Made by a program: the position numbers and the translations under genes | In this document: positions 15,805 to 23,095 of the stretch, piece after piece | How positions within the stretch are numbered: position 1 is the stretch's first letter | How the letters are laid out: every line of letters starts with the position of its first letter | Notes under the pieces: model-generated | What the model was told of the DNA's origin: nothing | Seen by the model: only the letters and a program-made list of their open reading frames with translations | Database searches by the model: none | Assembly (NCBI RefSeq): GCF_023571765.1 | Contig: NZ_JAMJXC010000003.1 | Location: 372,001 to 436,000, forward strand | DNA length: 64,000 nucleotides | Source of the DNA: Xanthobacter aminoxidans | GTDB taxonomy: Bacteria; Pseudomonadota; Alphaproteobacteria; Rhizobiales; Xanthobacteraceae | Direction: 5' to 3'

Positions 15805-16401
15805 TCAGCCGCCGGAGAGGCGTGCCATCATCGGCAGGAGCGTATTGCTCACCGCCTCGGGGGTCAGCGGCCCCACGAACTTGTGGACGATGGTGCCGTC
15901 CTTCGACACCACGAAGGTCTCCGGCACGCCGTAGACGCCCCATTCTATGGCCGCGCGCCCCTTGGGGTCGACCCCCACCGCCTTGTAGGGCAGGCCGAAC
16001 TGGCCGAGGAAGCGGCGGGCATTGTCCGGCGCGTCCTTGTAGTTGATGCCGACGAGGCTGAAGCGCGGGTCCTTGCCGAGCTGCATCAGGATGGGATGCT
16101 CCTCGCGGCAGGGGCCGCACCAGGAGGCCCACACGTTCACCAGCGCCGGCTTGCCGCCCAGCGCGGCAAGGTCGATGCCGGGCAGGGGCGCGGCGTCCGG
16201 CCCCTTCAGGCCTTCCAGCGGCGGCAGGGAGACGACCGGCGCCTTCTTGCCCACCAGCGCGGAGGGAATGCGCGAGGGATCGCCGCCGGTCTCCAGCCGC
16301 GAGAAGAACAGGCCGGCCAGCGCCAGGAACACCACCAGCGGCAGCGCCACCAACCACAGGCGGCGGCGCGGGCGGGCGGGGGTGATGACGGGATCGCTCA
16401 T
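15805..16401 (-). CDS. ccmG: CcmG/DsbE thiol:disulfide interchange protein for cytochrome c maturation
   Basis: 198-residue membrane-anchored periplasmic thioredoxin-fold protein. An N-terminal helix lies at about 15-34, the active site WCGPC at about 93-97, and the cis-proline region GVYGVPETFVV at about 152-162; all are typical of CcmG. It reduces apocytochrome c or its chaperone before haem attachment. The start codon overlaps the ccmD stop (ATGA), indicating translational coupling. Confidence 0.92.
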   Translation of the reverse strand: MSDPVITPARPRRRLWLVALPLVVFLALAGLFFSRLETGGDPSRIPSALVGKKAPVVSLPPLEGLKGPDAAPLPGIDLAALGGKPALVNVWASWCGPCREEHPILMQLGKDPRFSLVGINYKDAPDNARRFLGQFGLPYKAVGVDPKGRAAIEWGVYGVPETFVVSKDGTIVHKFVGPLTPEAVSNTLLPMMARLSGG

Positions 16402-16568
16402 TCCGCCTCTCCCGATCGATTGGCCCTGCGGCGGCCGACGCCGCGCGCTTCCAGCTCCGACAGGGTGCGCCGCTGGCTGCGATAGTCGAGCACGAGCCAG
16501 AGGGCGAGCAGCCCGAGGCCGAGGAGGGAGACGCCGTAGGATGCGGCGATGAAGACGGTATGGGTCAT
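16398..16568 (-). CDS. ccmD: Haem exporter protein CcmD
   Basis: A 56-residue gene with one N-terminal membrane helix (about 6-28) followed by a basic cytoplasmic segment (DYRSQRRTLSELEARG), the classic CcmD plan. CcmD holds haem-loaded CcmE to the CcmABC complex. The start is 10 bp after the ccmC stop and the stop overlaps the ccmG start by 4 bp (ATGA), exactly the expected ccmC-ccmD-ccmG position. Confidence 0.92.
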   Translation of the reverse strand: MTHTVFIAASYGVSLLGLGLLALWLVLDYRSQRRTLSELEARGVGRRRANRSGEAE

Positions 16569-16578
16569 GCGCGGGGGC

Positions 16579-17310
16579 TCAGGCCATGGCTTCCGCGGCC
16601 GCGCGGGCTTCCAGCGCCTGCACGCGGCGGCGGAGGATTTCCGTGCGCATGCCGAGCATGTGCAAAGCGATGAACACCAGGGTGAAGCCGATGGCGCAGA
16701 TGAGCAGCGGCCACAGCAGACTGGAATCGATGGTCGAGCCGCCCATGCGGAACACCGATGCCGGCTGGTGCAGGGTGTTCCACCAGTCCACGGAGAACTT
16801 CACGATGGGCACGTTGATGAAGCCCACCAGCGTGAGCACGGCTGCGGCGCGGCCGGCGCGGTTGGGGTCGTCGATGGCCGCGCGCAGCGCCATCAGGCCG
16901 AGATAGAGCAGCAGCAGCACCAGCATGGAGGTCAGCCGGGCATCCCACACCCAATAGGTGCCCCACATGGGCCGGCCCCACAGGGCGCCGGTGATGAGGC
17001 ACAAAGCGGTGAAGGTGGCCCCCACGGGCCCGGCGGCCTTGTGCGCCACATCGGCCAAAGGGTGCCGCCAGACCAGGATGCCGATGGAGGAGGCGGCCAT
17101 CATGGAGTAGCCGAACAGGCCCAGCCACGCGAAGGGCACGTGGATGTACATGATCCGCACCGTCTCGCCCTGCTGGTAGTCGGGCGGCGCCTGGAAGGCG
17201 AGATAAAAGCCGATTGCGAGCGTCACCACCGCCGCGGCGGCGATCCAGGGCAGGATGCGCGCGGACAGGCTGAGGAAGCGGACCGGATTGGCAAGGTCGA
17301 GGATCGCCAT
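16579..17310 (-). CDS. ccmC: CcmC haem ABC transporter permease/haem handling protein
   Basis: 243 residues with six predicted membrane helices. The tryptophan-rich motif WGTYWVWDAR near residue 112 and flanking histidines (YIHVPFAW near 55; WWNTLHQP near 178) bind haem in CcmC for loading onto CcmE. ATG at 17310. No ccmA or ccmB gene lies directly upstream, where they are usually found; a different ABC exporter begins 94 bp away. Confidence 0.93.
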   Translation of the reverse strand: MAILDLANPVRFLSLSARILPWIAAAAVVTLAIGFYLAFQAPPDYQQGETVRIMYIHVPFAWLGLFGYSMMAASSIGILVWRHPLADVAHKAAGPVGATFTALCLITGALWGRPMWGTYWVWDARLTSMLVLLLLYLGLMALRAAIDDPNRAGRAAAVLTLVGFINVPIVKFSVDWWNTLHQPASVFRMGGSTIDSSLLWPLLICAIGFTLVFIALHMLGMRTEILRRRVQALEARAAAEAMA

Positions 17311-17404
17311 GAAGGCGTTCTAGTGTGCGCGGGCGCCGGATGGAAGCGCAGACGGTGTTCAGGATTTCGTGTCGCAGGGGCGAGACTTCAGGCCAGCCGC
17401 AATT

Positions 17405-18595
17405 TCAGGCGAGCCGGACTTGCCGCCGGATGAACCAGAGGGTGGCGGCGGCGCCGGCAGCGGCCCAGCCGAGGAGGATCAGGAGGGAGGGCGCCAGCGT
17501 CGCCATGCCCTCGCCGCGCCAGAGCGCCCCCTGAAACGCCTCGATGCCCCAGGCCGTCGGGGTGAGAATCCCCGCATGCTGGAGCCATTCGGGCATGAGG
17601 AAGCGCGGCACCATGCTGCCGCCCACGGCCGAGAGCAGCAGAACCGCGAAGGTGGAGAGCGTCTGCGCCTGCTGGCGCGTGCGGGAGACCGCCGCGAGCG
17701 GCAAGGCGACGCCGGCGGCAGCGGCCGAGGCGGCGACGGCCACGGCCGCGAAGGTCCAGAAATTCACGAACACGTTCACGCCATAGACGATCTGCGCCAC
17801 CGTGAAGAGCACCGCCGAAAGCGCAAGCCCCTGGAGAATCAGGAAGGCGAGCTTGCCCCCCACCAGTGCCAGCACGCCGCCGCGGCTCATGACGATGCGG
17901 TCGAACACGCCGGAGCGGCGTTCGTCCACGAGGCTCCCGGCGCCCTGCACCGCCGAGAACAACAGGAACAGCATGGCGATGGCCCCGGCGTAATAGCTTA
18001 CGCCCGGCTCGGACCGCCGGCGGGTGAGCGGCTGCCGCTCCATCAGCTCGGCGCCGCCGCCTGCCACCAGCTCCGGCGCGCGGGCGATGGATTGCTCCAG
18101 CCGTGACGTCTGGTCTTCGGAGAAGGCGCCCACCAGCACCTGGATCTGCGCCGCCACGCGGCGGATGGCGAGGCCGGGGAGATCGTCCGTGAACACCCGC
18201 TGGATGCGCGCCGAGAGCAAGGCCGCGGCCACATTGCGGGCGGGATCGGTGATGACGAGCAGCGGCGGCTTGTCGGTGGCGGCGGCCACGTCGCCCCGAA
18301 CCACCAGCCCCACATCGGCGCGGCCGTCCGCCACCCGGGCGCGGACCTCCTCGGGCGTGACGAGGACGAGATCGTTGTCGCCGGCGTGGCCGAGCGCGGT
18401 GAGAAAGGCCGTGGCCGATGGCGCGTCGGTGGCGCGCGCCGCCGCGATCTTGATGACCGAGGTTTCGCCTCCCGTGCCGGCGAACACCGCCGCGAACAGG
18501 ATGAACAGCACCGGCGGCAGCACGAACGTCATCATCAGCGCACCGCGGTCGCGCATCAGGGTCAGCGCCATGGCCCGGACGATGGCGCCGATCAT
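17405..18595 (-). CDS. ABC-2 type exporter permease
   Basis: 396 residues: one membrane helix at the N-terminus (about 22-40), a roughly 170-residue extracytoplasmic domain, then five membrane helices from about residue 205, with the conserved VDERRSGVFDRIVMS and PRFLMPEWLQHAGILTPTAWGIEAFQ segments of the YhiH/YbhS/LinJ type. It overlaps the ATPase gene upstream by 4 bp (ATGA), so the two form a transporter. Substrate unknown; the third operon partner is a polyprenyl synthase. Confidence 0.82.
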   Translation of the reverse strand: MIGAIVRAMALTLMRDRGALMMTFVLPPVLFILFAAVFAGTGGETSVIKIAAARATDAPSATAFLTALGHAGDNDLVLVTPEEVRARVADGRADVGLVVRGDVAAATDKPPLLVITDPARNVAAALLSARIQRVFTDDLPGLAIRRVAAQIQVLVGAFSEDQTSRLEQSIARAPELVAGGGAELMERQPLTRRRSEPGVSYYAGAIAMLFLLFSAVQGAGSLVDERRSGVFDRIVMSRGGVLALVGGKLAFLILQGLALSAVLFTVAQIVYGVNVFVNFWTFAAVAVAASAAAAGVALPLAAVSRTRQQAQTLSTFAVLLLSAVGGSMVPRFLMPEWLQHAGILTPTAWGIEAFQGALWRGEGMATLAPSLLILLGWAAAGAAATLWFIRRQVRLA

Positions 18596-19566
18596 GGATG
18601 GCCGCTCCCGGTCACGTCGGCATAGAGCGCATCGAGGCCCGCCGCCTCGAAGGCGATGGTGCGCGGCACGAGCCCGGCCACCTTGAGCGCGGCGATGAGC
18701 CCGCCCGCGCCTTCCGGCGTATCGGAGACGACGCCGCTGAAGGAGGTGCCGCCGTCATCGCCGGTCAGCCCGCGCAGGGCCAGCACCTGCCGCCCGTTCG
18801 GCGAGGGGGGCGTGGCGAAGGTGACGGCGGCGCGCCGCTGGTTGGGGAAGCGCGCGGCGATGAGGGCGGCGAGCCGCCCTTCCAGCGCGATCCGCCCCTC
18901 GGAGAGGATGGCGACGCGCTCGGCCACCTCCTCGGCGAAGGCGAAATCGTGGGTGATGACGAGAACGCCGAGCCCGTCTGCCGCCAGCCGCTGCACCAGC
19001 GCGGCGAGGTCGGCGCGGGCGGGGGCGTCGACGCCCACGGTCGGCTCGTCCAGCACCAGCAGGCGCGGATTGCCGACGAGGGCGGCCGCCACATTGGCGC
19101 GGCGCTGCCAGCCGCCGGAGAGCCGGTCGATGCGCTCGTGGGCGCGCTCCTCGATGCCGGTGCGCGCCATCACCCGCGCGACGCAGGCGGCAACGTCCGT
19201 GCGCCGGACGCCGGCGAGACGGGCGAAGACGGCGAGATTCTCGGCGATGGTGAGTGCGCGGTAGAGGGCGATGTCCTGCGGGGCGAGGCCGATGCGGGCG
19301 CGGGCCTCGCTCTCGGCGGCGGGGATGCCGCAGATGCGGATCACGCCGGTGCGCGGCGGGATGCGCCCGCAGATGGCGCGGACCAAGGTGCTCTTGCCGG
19401 CGCCGTTGGGGCCGACGAGGGCCGTGACCGTTCCTGCGCGCAGCACGAGGTCCACGCCAGCCAGCACAGTGCGCGCGCCATAGCCTGCGGTGAGGCCGAG
19501 AATGGCGAGGGGAGGTGCCGGGCTTTCGTCTTTCGGGTCGTCGTAATGGTGGGCGGCGGCGCTCAC
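18592..19566 (-). CDS. ABC exporter ATP-binding protein
   Basis: 324 residues. Walker A GPNGAGKST near 53-61, Q-loop in IGLAPQDIALY, signature LSGGWQRR (a tryptophan where the usual consensus has glutamine), Walker B LLVLDEPTVGVD, and switch histidine in VLVITHDF. A roughly 80-residue C-terminal extension follows, as in drug/lipid exporter ATPases. The GTG start at 19566 overlaps the polyprenyl synthase stop (GTGA). Not CcmA, which is about 200 residues with a different C-terminus. Confidence 0.85.
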   Translation of the reverse strand: MSAAAHHYDDPKDESPAPPLAILGLTAGYGARTVLAGVDLVLRAGTVTALVGPNGAGKSTLVRAICGRIPPRTGVIRICGIPAAESEARARIGLAPQDIALYRALTIAENLAVFARLAGVRRTDVAACVARVMARTGIEERAHERIDRLSGGWQRRANVAAALVGNPRLLVLDEPTVGVDAPARADLAALVQRLAADGLGVLVITHDFAFAEEVAERVAILSEGRIALEGRLAALIAARFPNQRRAAVTFATPPSPNGRQVLALRGLTGDDGGTSFSGVVSDTPEGAGGLIAALKVAGLVPRTIAFEAAGLDALYADVTGSGHP

Positions 19567-20612
19567 GGCGCCAGCGGCCCCATCAGTTCACCGAAGGCAG
19601 CGGTCATGAAGTCTCGCAGGGGCTGCTGGCCCTCCTTGTTGGGCCCCAGTTCTTTAGAGGCTGCGAGCGCCCCCGCCAAGTGCTCCGACAACAGCTTGCG
19701 CGCACGCGGCGCGCCGAGGGAGGCAATGACCGTCGCCTTGTTGGCGTCCTTGCCCACATCCTTGCCCAGCGTCGCCGCCGAGCCCGCATTGTCGAGGATG
19801 TCGTCGAGGATCTGGTAGGCGCTGCCCACATGGCCGGCGAGCGCCCGGAGGTGGCCAGCCTGCGCCTCGTCCGCCGCTGCGGCGCGGCCGGCGATTTCCA
19901 CCGCGGCGGAGAACAGGACGCCGGTCTTGCGGCGGTTCACGTCCTCGGTGGCGGCGAGGGAGCGGCCGGGGCTGGGGCGCAAATCGTCATACTGGCCGCC
20001 GCACAGGCCGAGGGAGCCCACCGCCTTGGACAGGATGCACACGGCGTCGAGCCGCACATGATCGCTCGTCCCCGCCGCCGCGCCGGCGACGCCGAGGGCG
20101 CGGGACAGGAGCGCCACCGCCGCCAGCACGGCGACATCCTCGCCATACTGGACATGGGTGGTCGGCTGGGCCCGGCGCACCATGGCGTCGTCCATGCACG
20201 GCAGGTCGTCGATGATGAGGGACGACGCGTGGATCATCTCCAGCGCGCAGCCGAAATCCAGCACCGCATGCTCGGAGGCGTCGAGCTGCATGGCCGCCGC
20301 CATGGTGAGCAGCGGACGCAGCCGCTTGCCCGGCGCCAGCAGGATGTGCCGCATGGCGGCGTGCAGCACGGCCGGATGGGACGCGGCCGGCGGCACCAGA
20401 AGCCCGAGCCGGCGGTCCACCACCGCGCGCAGATAGGAGAGGTCGCGGGAGCGGGGCGGGAAGTCCGGCAGGGCGGTATCGTGGGCGTGCGCGGCCTCCA
20501 TGTCCGGCGCCGCCGCGGCGAGCACGACACTGCCGGCAGCCGCCGACAGCGCTTCCCGCGAGGCCGTCGCCGAAGCATCGGTCCGCCGGTCTCGTCCGCC
20601 CTTCTGCCCCAT
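19563..20612 (-). CDS. Polyprenyl diphosphate synthase (geranylgeranyl/farnesyl type)
   Basis: 349 residues. First aspartate-rich motif DDLPCMDD near residue 130 (DDx4D form, as in bacterial FPP/GGPP synthases), GKRLRP near 90, and second motif DDILD near 270. It condenses isopentenyl diphosphate with allylic diphosphates to make C15-C20 chains. An 80-residue Ala/Arg-rich N-terminal extension precedes the catalytic core, so a later start is possible; ATG at 20612 is used. It leads the operon with the ABC exporter and faces the IPP isomerase gene 225 bp away. CrtE in carotenoid synthesis is one possibility. Confidence 0.85.
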   Translation of the reverse strand: MGQKGGRDRRTDASATASREALSAAAGSVVLAAAAPDMEAAHAHDTALPDFPPRSRDLSYLRAVVDRRLGLLVPPAASHPAVLHAAMRHILLAPGKRLRPLLTMAAAMQLDASEHAVLDFGCALEMIHASSLIIDDLPCMDDAMVRRAQPTTHVQYGEDVAVLAAVALLSRALGVAGAAAGTSDHVRLDAVCILSKAVGSLGLCGGQYDDLRPSPGRSLAATEDVNRRKTGVLFSAAVEIAGRAAAADEAQAGHLRALAGHVGSAYQILDDILDNAGSAATLGKDVGKDANKATVIASLGAPRARKLLSEHLAGALAASKELGPNKEGQQPLRDFMTAAFGELMGPLAP

Positions 20613-20837
20613 ACGCCCCCTCACTCTGTTCTTGGCCGCGCTCTTGGCCACCTTGGGCGACCATCCCCCTGCAACAGGCACATACGTTGCCTTGAATGAC
20701 TTTAGATCACCGCTTACACAATGATGCCAGTGCGTGCGTTCCGCCGCGTCGCACATTTTGCCGGCGTGTGGCGCCAGCGCCGCGGCGCGGAATGCGCGAC
20801 GCCAGAAGGCACGGATCCAGGGAACGCCGGGAGAGGC

Positions 20838-21869
20838 ATGGACGAGAACGCAGCCGGTCGCCGCAAGGAAGACCATATCGACATCGTTCTCTCCGGCGAT
20901 CGCGTGGCGTCCCGCGTGGATGCGGGATTCGACCGCTGGCGCTTCGTCCACTGCGCGCTGCCGGAATTGAGCCTCGATGCGGTGGACCTCTCCACCAGCC
21001 TGCTCGGCCGCCGGCTGAAGGCGCCGCTCCTCATCTCCGCCATGACCGGCGGGCCGGCGCGCTCCGAGGCCATCAACGCGCATCTGGCCGAGGCGGCGCA
21101 GGCGCTGGGCATCGCCCTCGGCGTCGGCTCGCAGCGCATCGCGGTGGAGACCGGCGCGGCCGCAGGACTCGGCGGCGAACTGCGCAAGCGGGCGCCGGAT
21201 GTGCTGCTGCTCGCCAACCTCGGCGCCGCGCAACTCCTCGCCGCCGGTGGCCGCGACCATGCCCGCCGCGCGGTGGACATGATCGGCGCGGATGCGCTCG
21301 TCATCCATCTCAATCCCTTGCAGGAAGCCATTCAGGAAGGCGGCGACCGCGACTGGCGCGGCGTGCTCCACGCCATCGCCGGCCTCTGCACCTATCTCCA
21401 TGTGCCGGTCGTGGTGAAGGAAGTGGGCTTCGGCCTGTCCGCCCCAGTCGCGCGCCGGCTGGTGAAGTGCGGGGTGGCCGCGCTCGATGTCGCGGGGGCC
21501 GGCGGCACCAATTGGGCGCTGGTGGAAGGCGCCCGCGGGAATGGCCGCACGCAGGCTCTGGCCGCCGCCTTCGCCGGCTGGGGCATTCCCACCGCCGATG
21601 CGGTGGTCGAGGTGCGCGCGGCGCTGCCGGATGTGCCGATCATCGCGTCCGGCGGCATCCGCGACGGGGTGGACGCCGCCAAGGCCATCCGCCTCGGCGC
21701 CGATCTTGTCGGGCAGGCGGCGGCGACGCTGAAGGCGGCCGTCACCTCCACCGAGGCGGTCGTCGCCCATTTCGAGCTGCTCGCGGAGCAGTTGCGTATC
21801 GCGGCTTTCGCGGCGGGGGCTGGCAGCCTCGCGGACCTGCGGGCGGTGCCGCTGGTCGAGGCGCGCTGA
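20838..21869 (+). CDS. fni: Type 2 isopentenyl-diphosphate delta-isomerase (FMN-dependent)
   Basis: 343 residues. It starts with the family N-terminus [10 protein letters not shown], has [11 protein letters not shown] near residue 62, VGSQRIA near 95, the catalytic glutamine region [10 protein letters not shown] near 157, VVVKEVGFG near 195, and a phosphate-binding GGIRDG near 275. These are all hallmarks of the FMN/NADPH-dependent Idi-2 that interconverts IPP and DMAPP. A GGGAGAGG precedes ATG at 20838. Divergent from the polyprenyl synthase, so the two likely form one isoprenoid supply locus. Confidence 0.93.
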   Translation: MDENAAGRRKEDHIDIVLSGDRVASRVDAGFDRWRFVHCALPELSLDAVDLSTSLLGRRLKAPLLISAMTGGPARSEAINAHLAEAAQALGIALGVGSQRIAVETGAAAGLGGELRKRAPDVLLLANLGAAQLLAAGGRDHARRAVDMIGADALVIHLNPLQEAIQEGGDRDWRGVLHAIAGLCTYLHVPVVVKEVGFGLSAPVARRLVKCGVAALDVAGAGGTNWALVEGARGNGRTQALAAAFAGWGIPTADAVVEVRAALPDVPIIASGGIRDGVDAAKAIRLGADLVGQAAATLKAAVTSTEAVVAHFELLAEQLRIAAFAAGAGSLADLRAVPLVEAR

Positions 21870-21883
21870 AGCGACCGTTCTGC

Positions 21884-22006
21884 GTCGTCCTCCGGCTCGA
21901 CCGGAGGACCCATGGCGCCGCCGGAGGACCCATGGCGCCGTTTACCCGGCCGCCGAAGGCTTGCCCCTGCGGAGGAATGGGCCCTCCGGTCGAGCCGGAG
22001 GGCGAC
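21884..22006. repeat. REP-like inverted repeat element with an internal 20-bp tandem duplication
   Basis: Arms at 21884-21913 and 21977-22006 are inverted copies matching at 28 of 30 positions; each arm is itself palindromic (CCTCCGGctcgaCCGGAGG). Between them CCGGAGGACCCATGGCGCCG is perfectly duplicated at 21901-21920 and 21921-21940. It lies between two convergent genes (fni and DUF1194). Confidence 0.75.
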
Positions 22007-22042
22007 GGCGGTGCCGAGACGGGCGCCTATCCCGCCCATGCC

Positions 22043-22885
22043 TCAATTGGCCCAGTGATCCATCCAGATCTTCTCGCCGATGGTGCAGGAGATGCGGGGC
22101 TGTTGGGCTGAGGCGTGCTGGATCAGGCCCGGTCCGGGCTTTTGCACCACGCCGGCCACCTCCAGCACCAATTTGGTGCGGATGGCGCGGGAGAACTCGG
22201 CCATCGTCTCGACCGGGATGACGAAGGCGCCGGGGCCGCCGATGACGCAATCCTCGTAATAGACATCGAGCTCGGGGATATCGAGCGCGGACGAGGCGGA
22301 GCGCTTCATCAGCAGCGGCAGGCCGTTCACCGTGATGCCCCGGCGGACCACCGAATCCCGCGCCAGCGCCACGGGCGGCCCCTGATTGTTCACGCCGTCG
22401 CCCGACACGTCGATGACCTTGCGCAGGCCCCGGAAGCCGTTGAGGTCAAACTGGTCGGCGGCGAACAGCAGGGCGCCGGAGATGGAGGTGCGGTAGATGC
22501 GCCGGATGGGCGCGGACCGCACCGCATCGGAAAACGCCTTCGCGCTGTCCGGCCCGTCGATGATGCGCCACTCCACCACGATCTTCTGCTCGTTCTCGCC
22601 GGCCCACTCCACATATTCCACCGCGATCCGGCCATTGGGGCCGAGCCTCAGCGCATCGAGGAATTCGGGGGAGGTGATGGCGGAGGCATAGCCCTCGCGT
22701 TGCAGGGCCAGCTCGTCGGCATCCATGGAGTAGGAGACATCGACCGCAAGCACCAGTTCCACATCCACGGCGAGCTTGCCGGAGCCACCGGCTTCAGCCG
22801 GCGCGGTGTGGAAAAGGCCGAGGGCGAGGAGAGACGCGGCCAGCAGGCCGGAAGCACGAGACCAGAGGCGGCGGCGCGAGGACAT
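22043..22885 (-). CDS. DUF1194 von Willebrand factor A-like secreted protein
   Basis: 280 residues with a signal peptide (about 1-32, cleavage near AEAGG) and a VWA-like domain. The MIDAS-like motif is DVSYSMD near residue 52, with further conserved stretches VEWAGENEQ, RTSISGALLFAADQF and KVIDVSGDGVNNQGP. This is the DUF1194 family, common in Hyphomicrobiales and of unknown function, presumably a periplasmic metal-dependent adhesion/scaffold protein. ATG at 22885 has GGGAGG nine bases upstream; the ATG at 22924 does not. Confidence 0.83.
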   Translation of the reverse strand: MSSRRRLWSRASGLLAASLLALGLFHTAPAEAGGSGKLAVDVELVLAVDVSYSMDADELALQREGYASAITSPEFLDALRLGPNGRIAVEYVEWAGENEQKIVVEWRIIDGPDSAKAFSDAVRSAPIRRIYRTSISGALLFAADQFDLNGFRGLRKVIDVSGDGVNNQGPPVALARDSVVRRGITVNGLPLLMKRSASSALDIPELDVYYEDCVIGGPGAFVIPVETMAEFSRAIRTKLVLEVAGVVQKPGPGLIQHASAQQPRISCTIGEKIWMDHWAN

Positions 22886-22906
22886 GGACGGCTTCCTCCC
22901 GGGGAA

Positions 22907-22931
22907 GGAACGGTGCGGCATCACGTCCGTG
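22907..22931 (+). promoter_or_regulatory. Candidate EcfG-type general stress promoter
   Basis: GGAAC-N16-CGTG on the plus strand, one base off the alphaproteobacterial EcfG consensus GGAAC-N16/17-CGTT. No plus-strand gene follows, only structured sequence ending in a terminator at 23048. This is suggestive only; such a match can occur by chance. Confidence 0.3.
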
Positions 22932-22937
22932 AAATGC

Positions 22938-23048
22938 TGACACCGTTCCCCGGCGGGGAGAAGAGATTTGCCGCCTCAGGGCCTGTCACGTTTTGCGGCG
23001 GAACCGTTGCAATGGCGTGCGCTGCGGGCGTCACGCCATTGTCTTTTT
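22938..23048 (+). ncRNA. Candidate small RNA ending in a strong terminator
   Basis: Plus-strand region with no reading frame but with hairpins at 22947-22959 (TCCCC-ggc-GGGGA) and 23010-23041. The latter is a perfect 10-bp stem CAATGGCGTG/CACGCCATTG followed by TCTTTTT. A possible promoter lies at 22907-22931. The terminator faces away from both flanking minus-strand genes, so it needs a plus-strand transcript. The 5' end is a guess from the promoter. Confidence 0.35.
23010..23048 (+). terminator. Rho-independent terminator without an upstream plus-strand gene
   Basis: CAATGGCGTG (23010-23019), 12-nt loop, CACGCCATTG (23032-23041), then TCTTTTT at 23042-23048. The T-run exists only on the plus strand, while both neighbouring genes are on the minus strand. 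Confidence 0.75.
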
Positions 23049-23095
23049 AACCCTCGCAACGGGTTAGCGGCGGCAATGCCGCCGCCGTGCCGAAA

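Noticed and set aside
17405-19566. ABC genes as ccmA/ccmB of the cytochrome c system
   Set aside because: The ATPase (324 residues) and permease (396 residues with a large external domain) do not have CcmA/CcmB size or topology, and they are coupled to a polyprenyl synthase.
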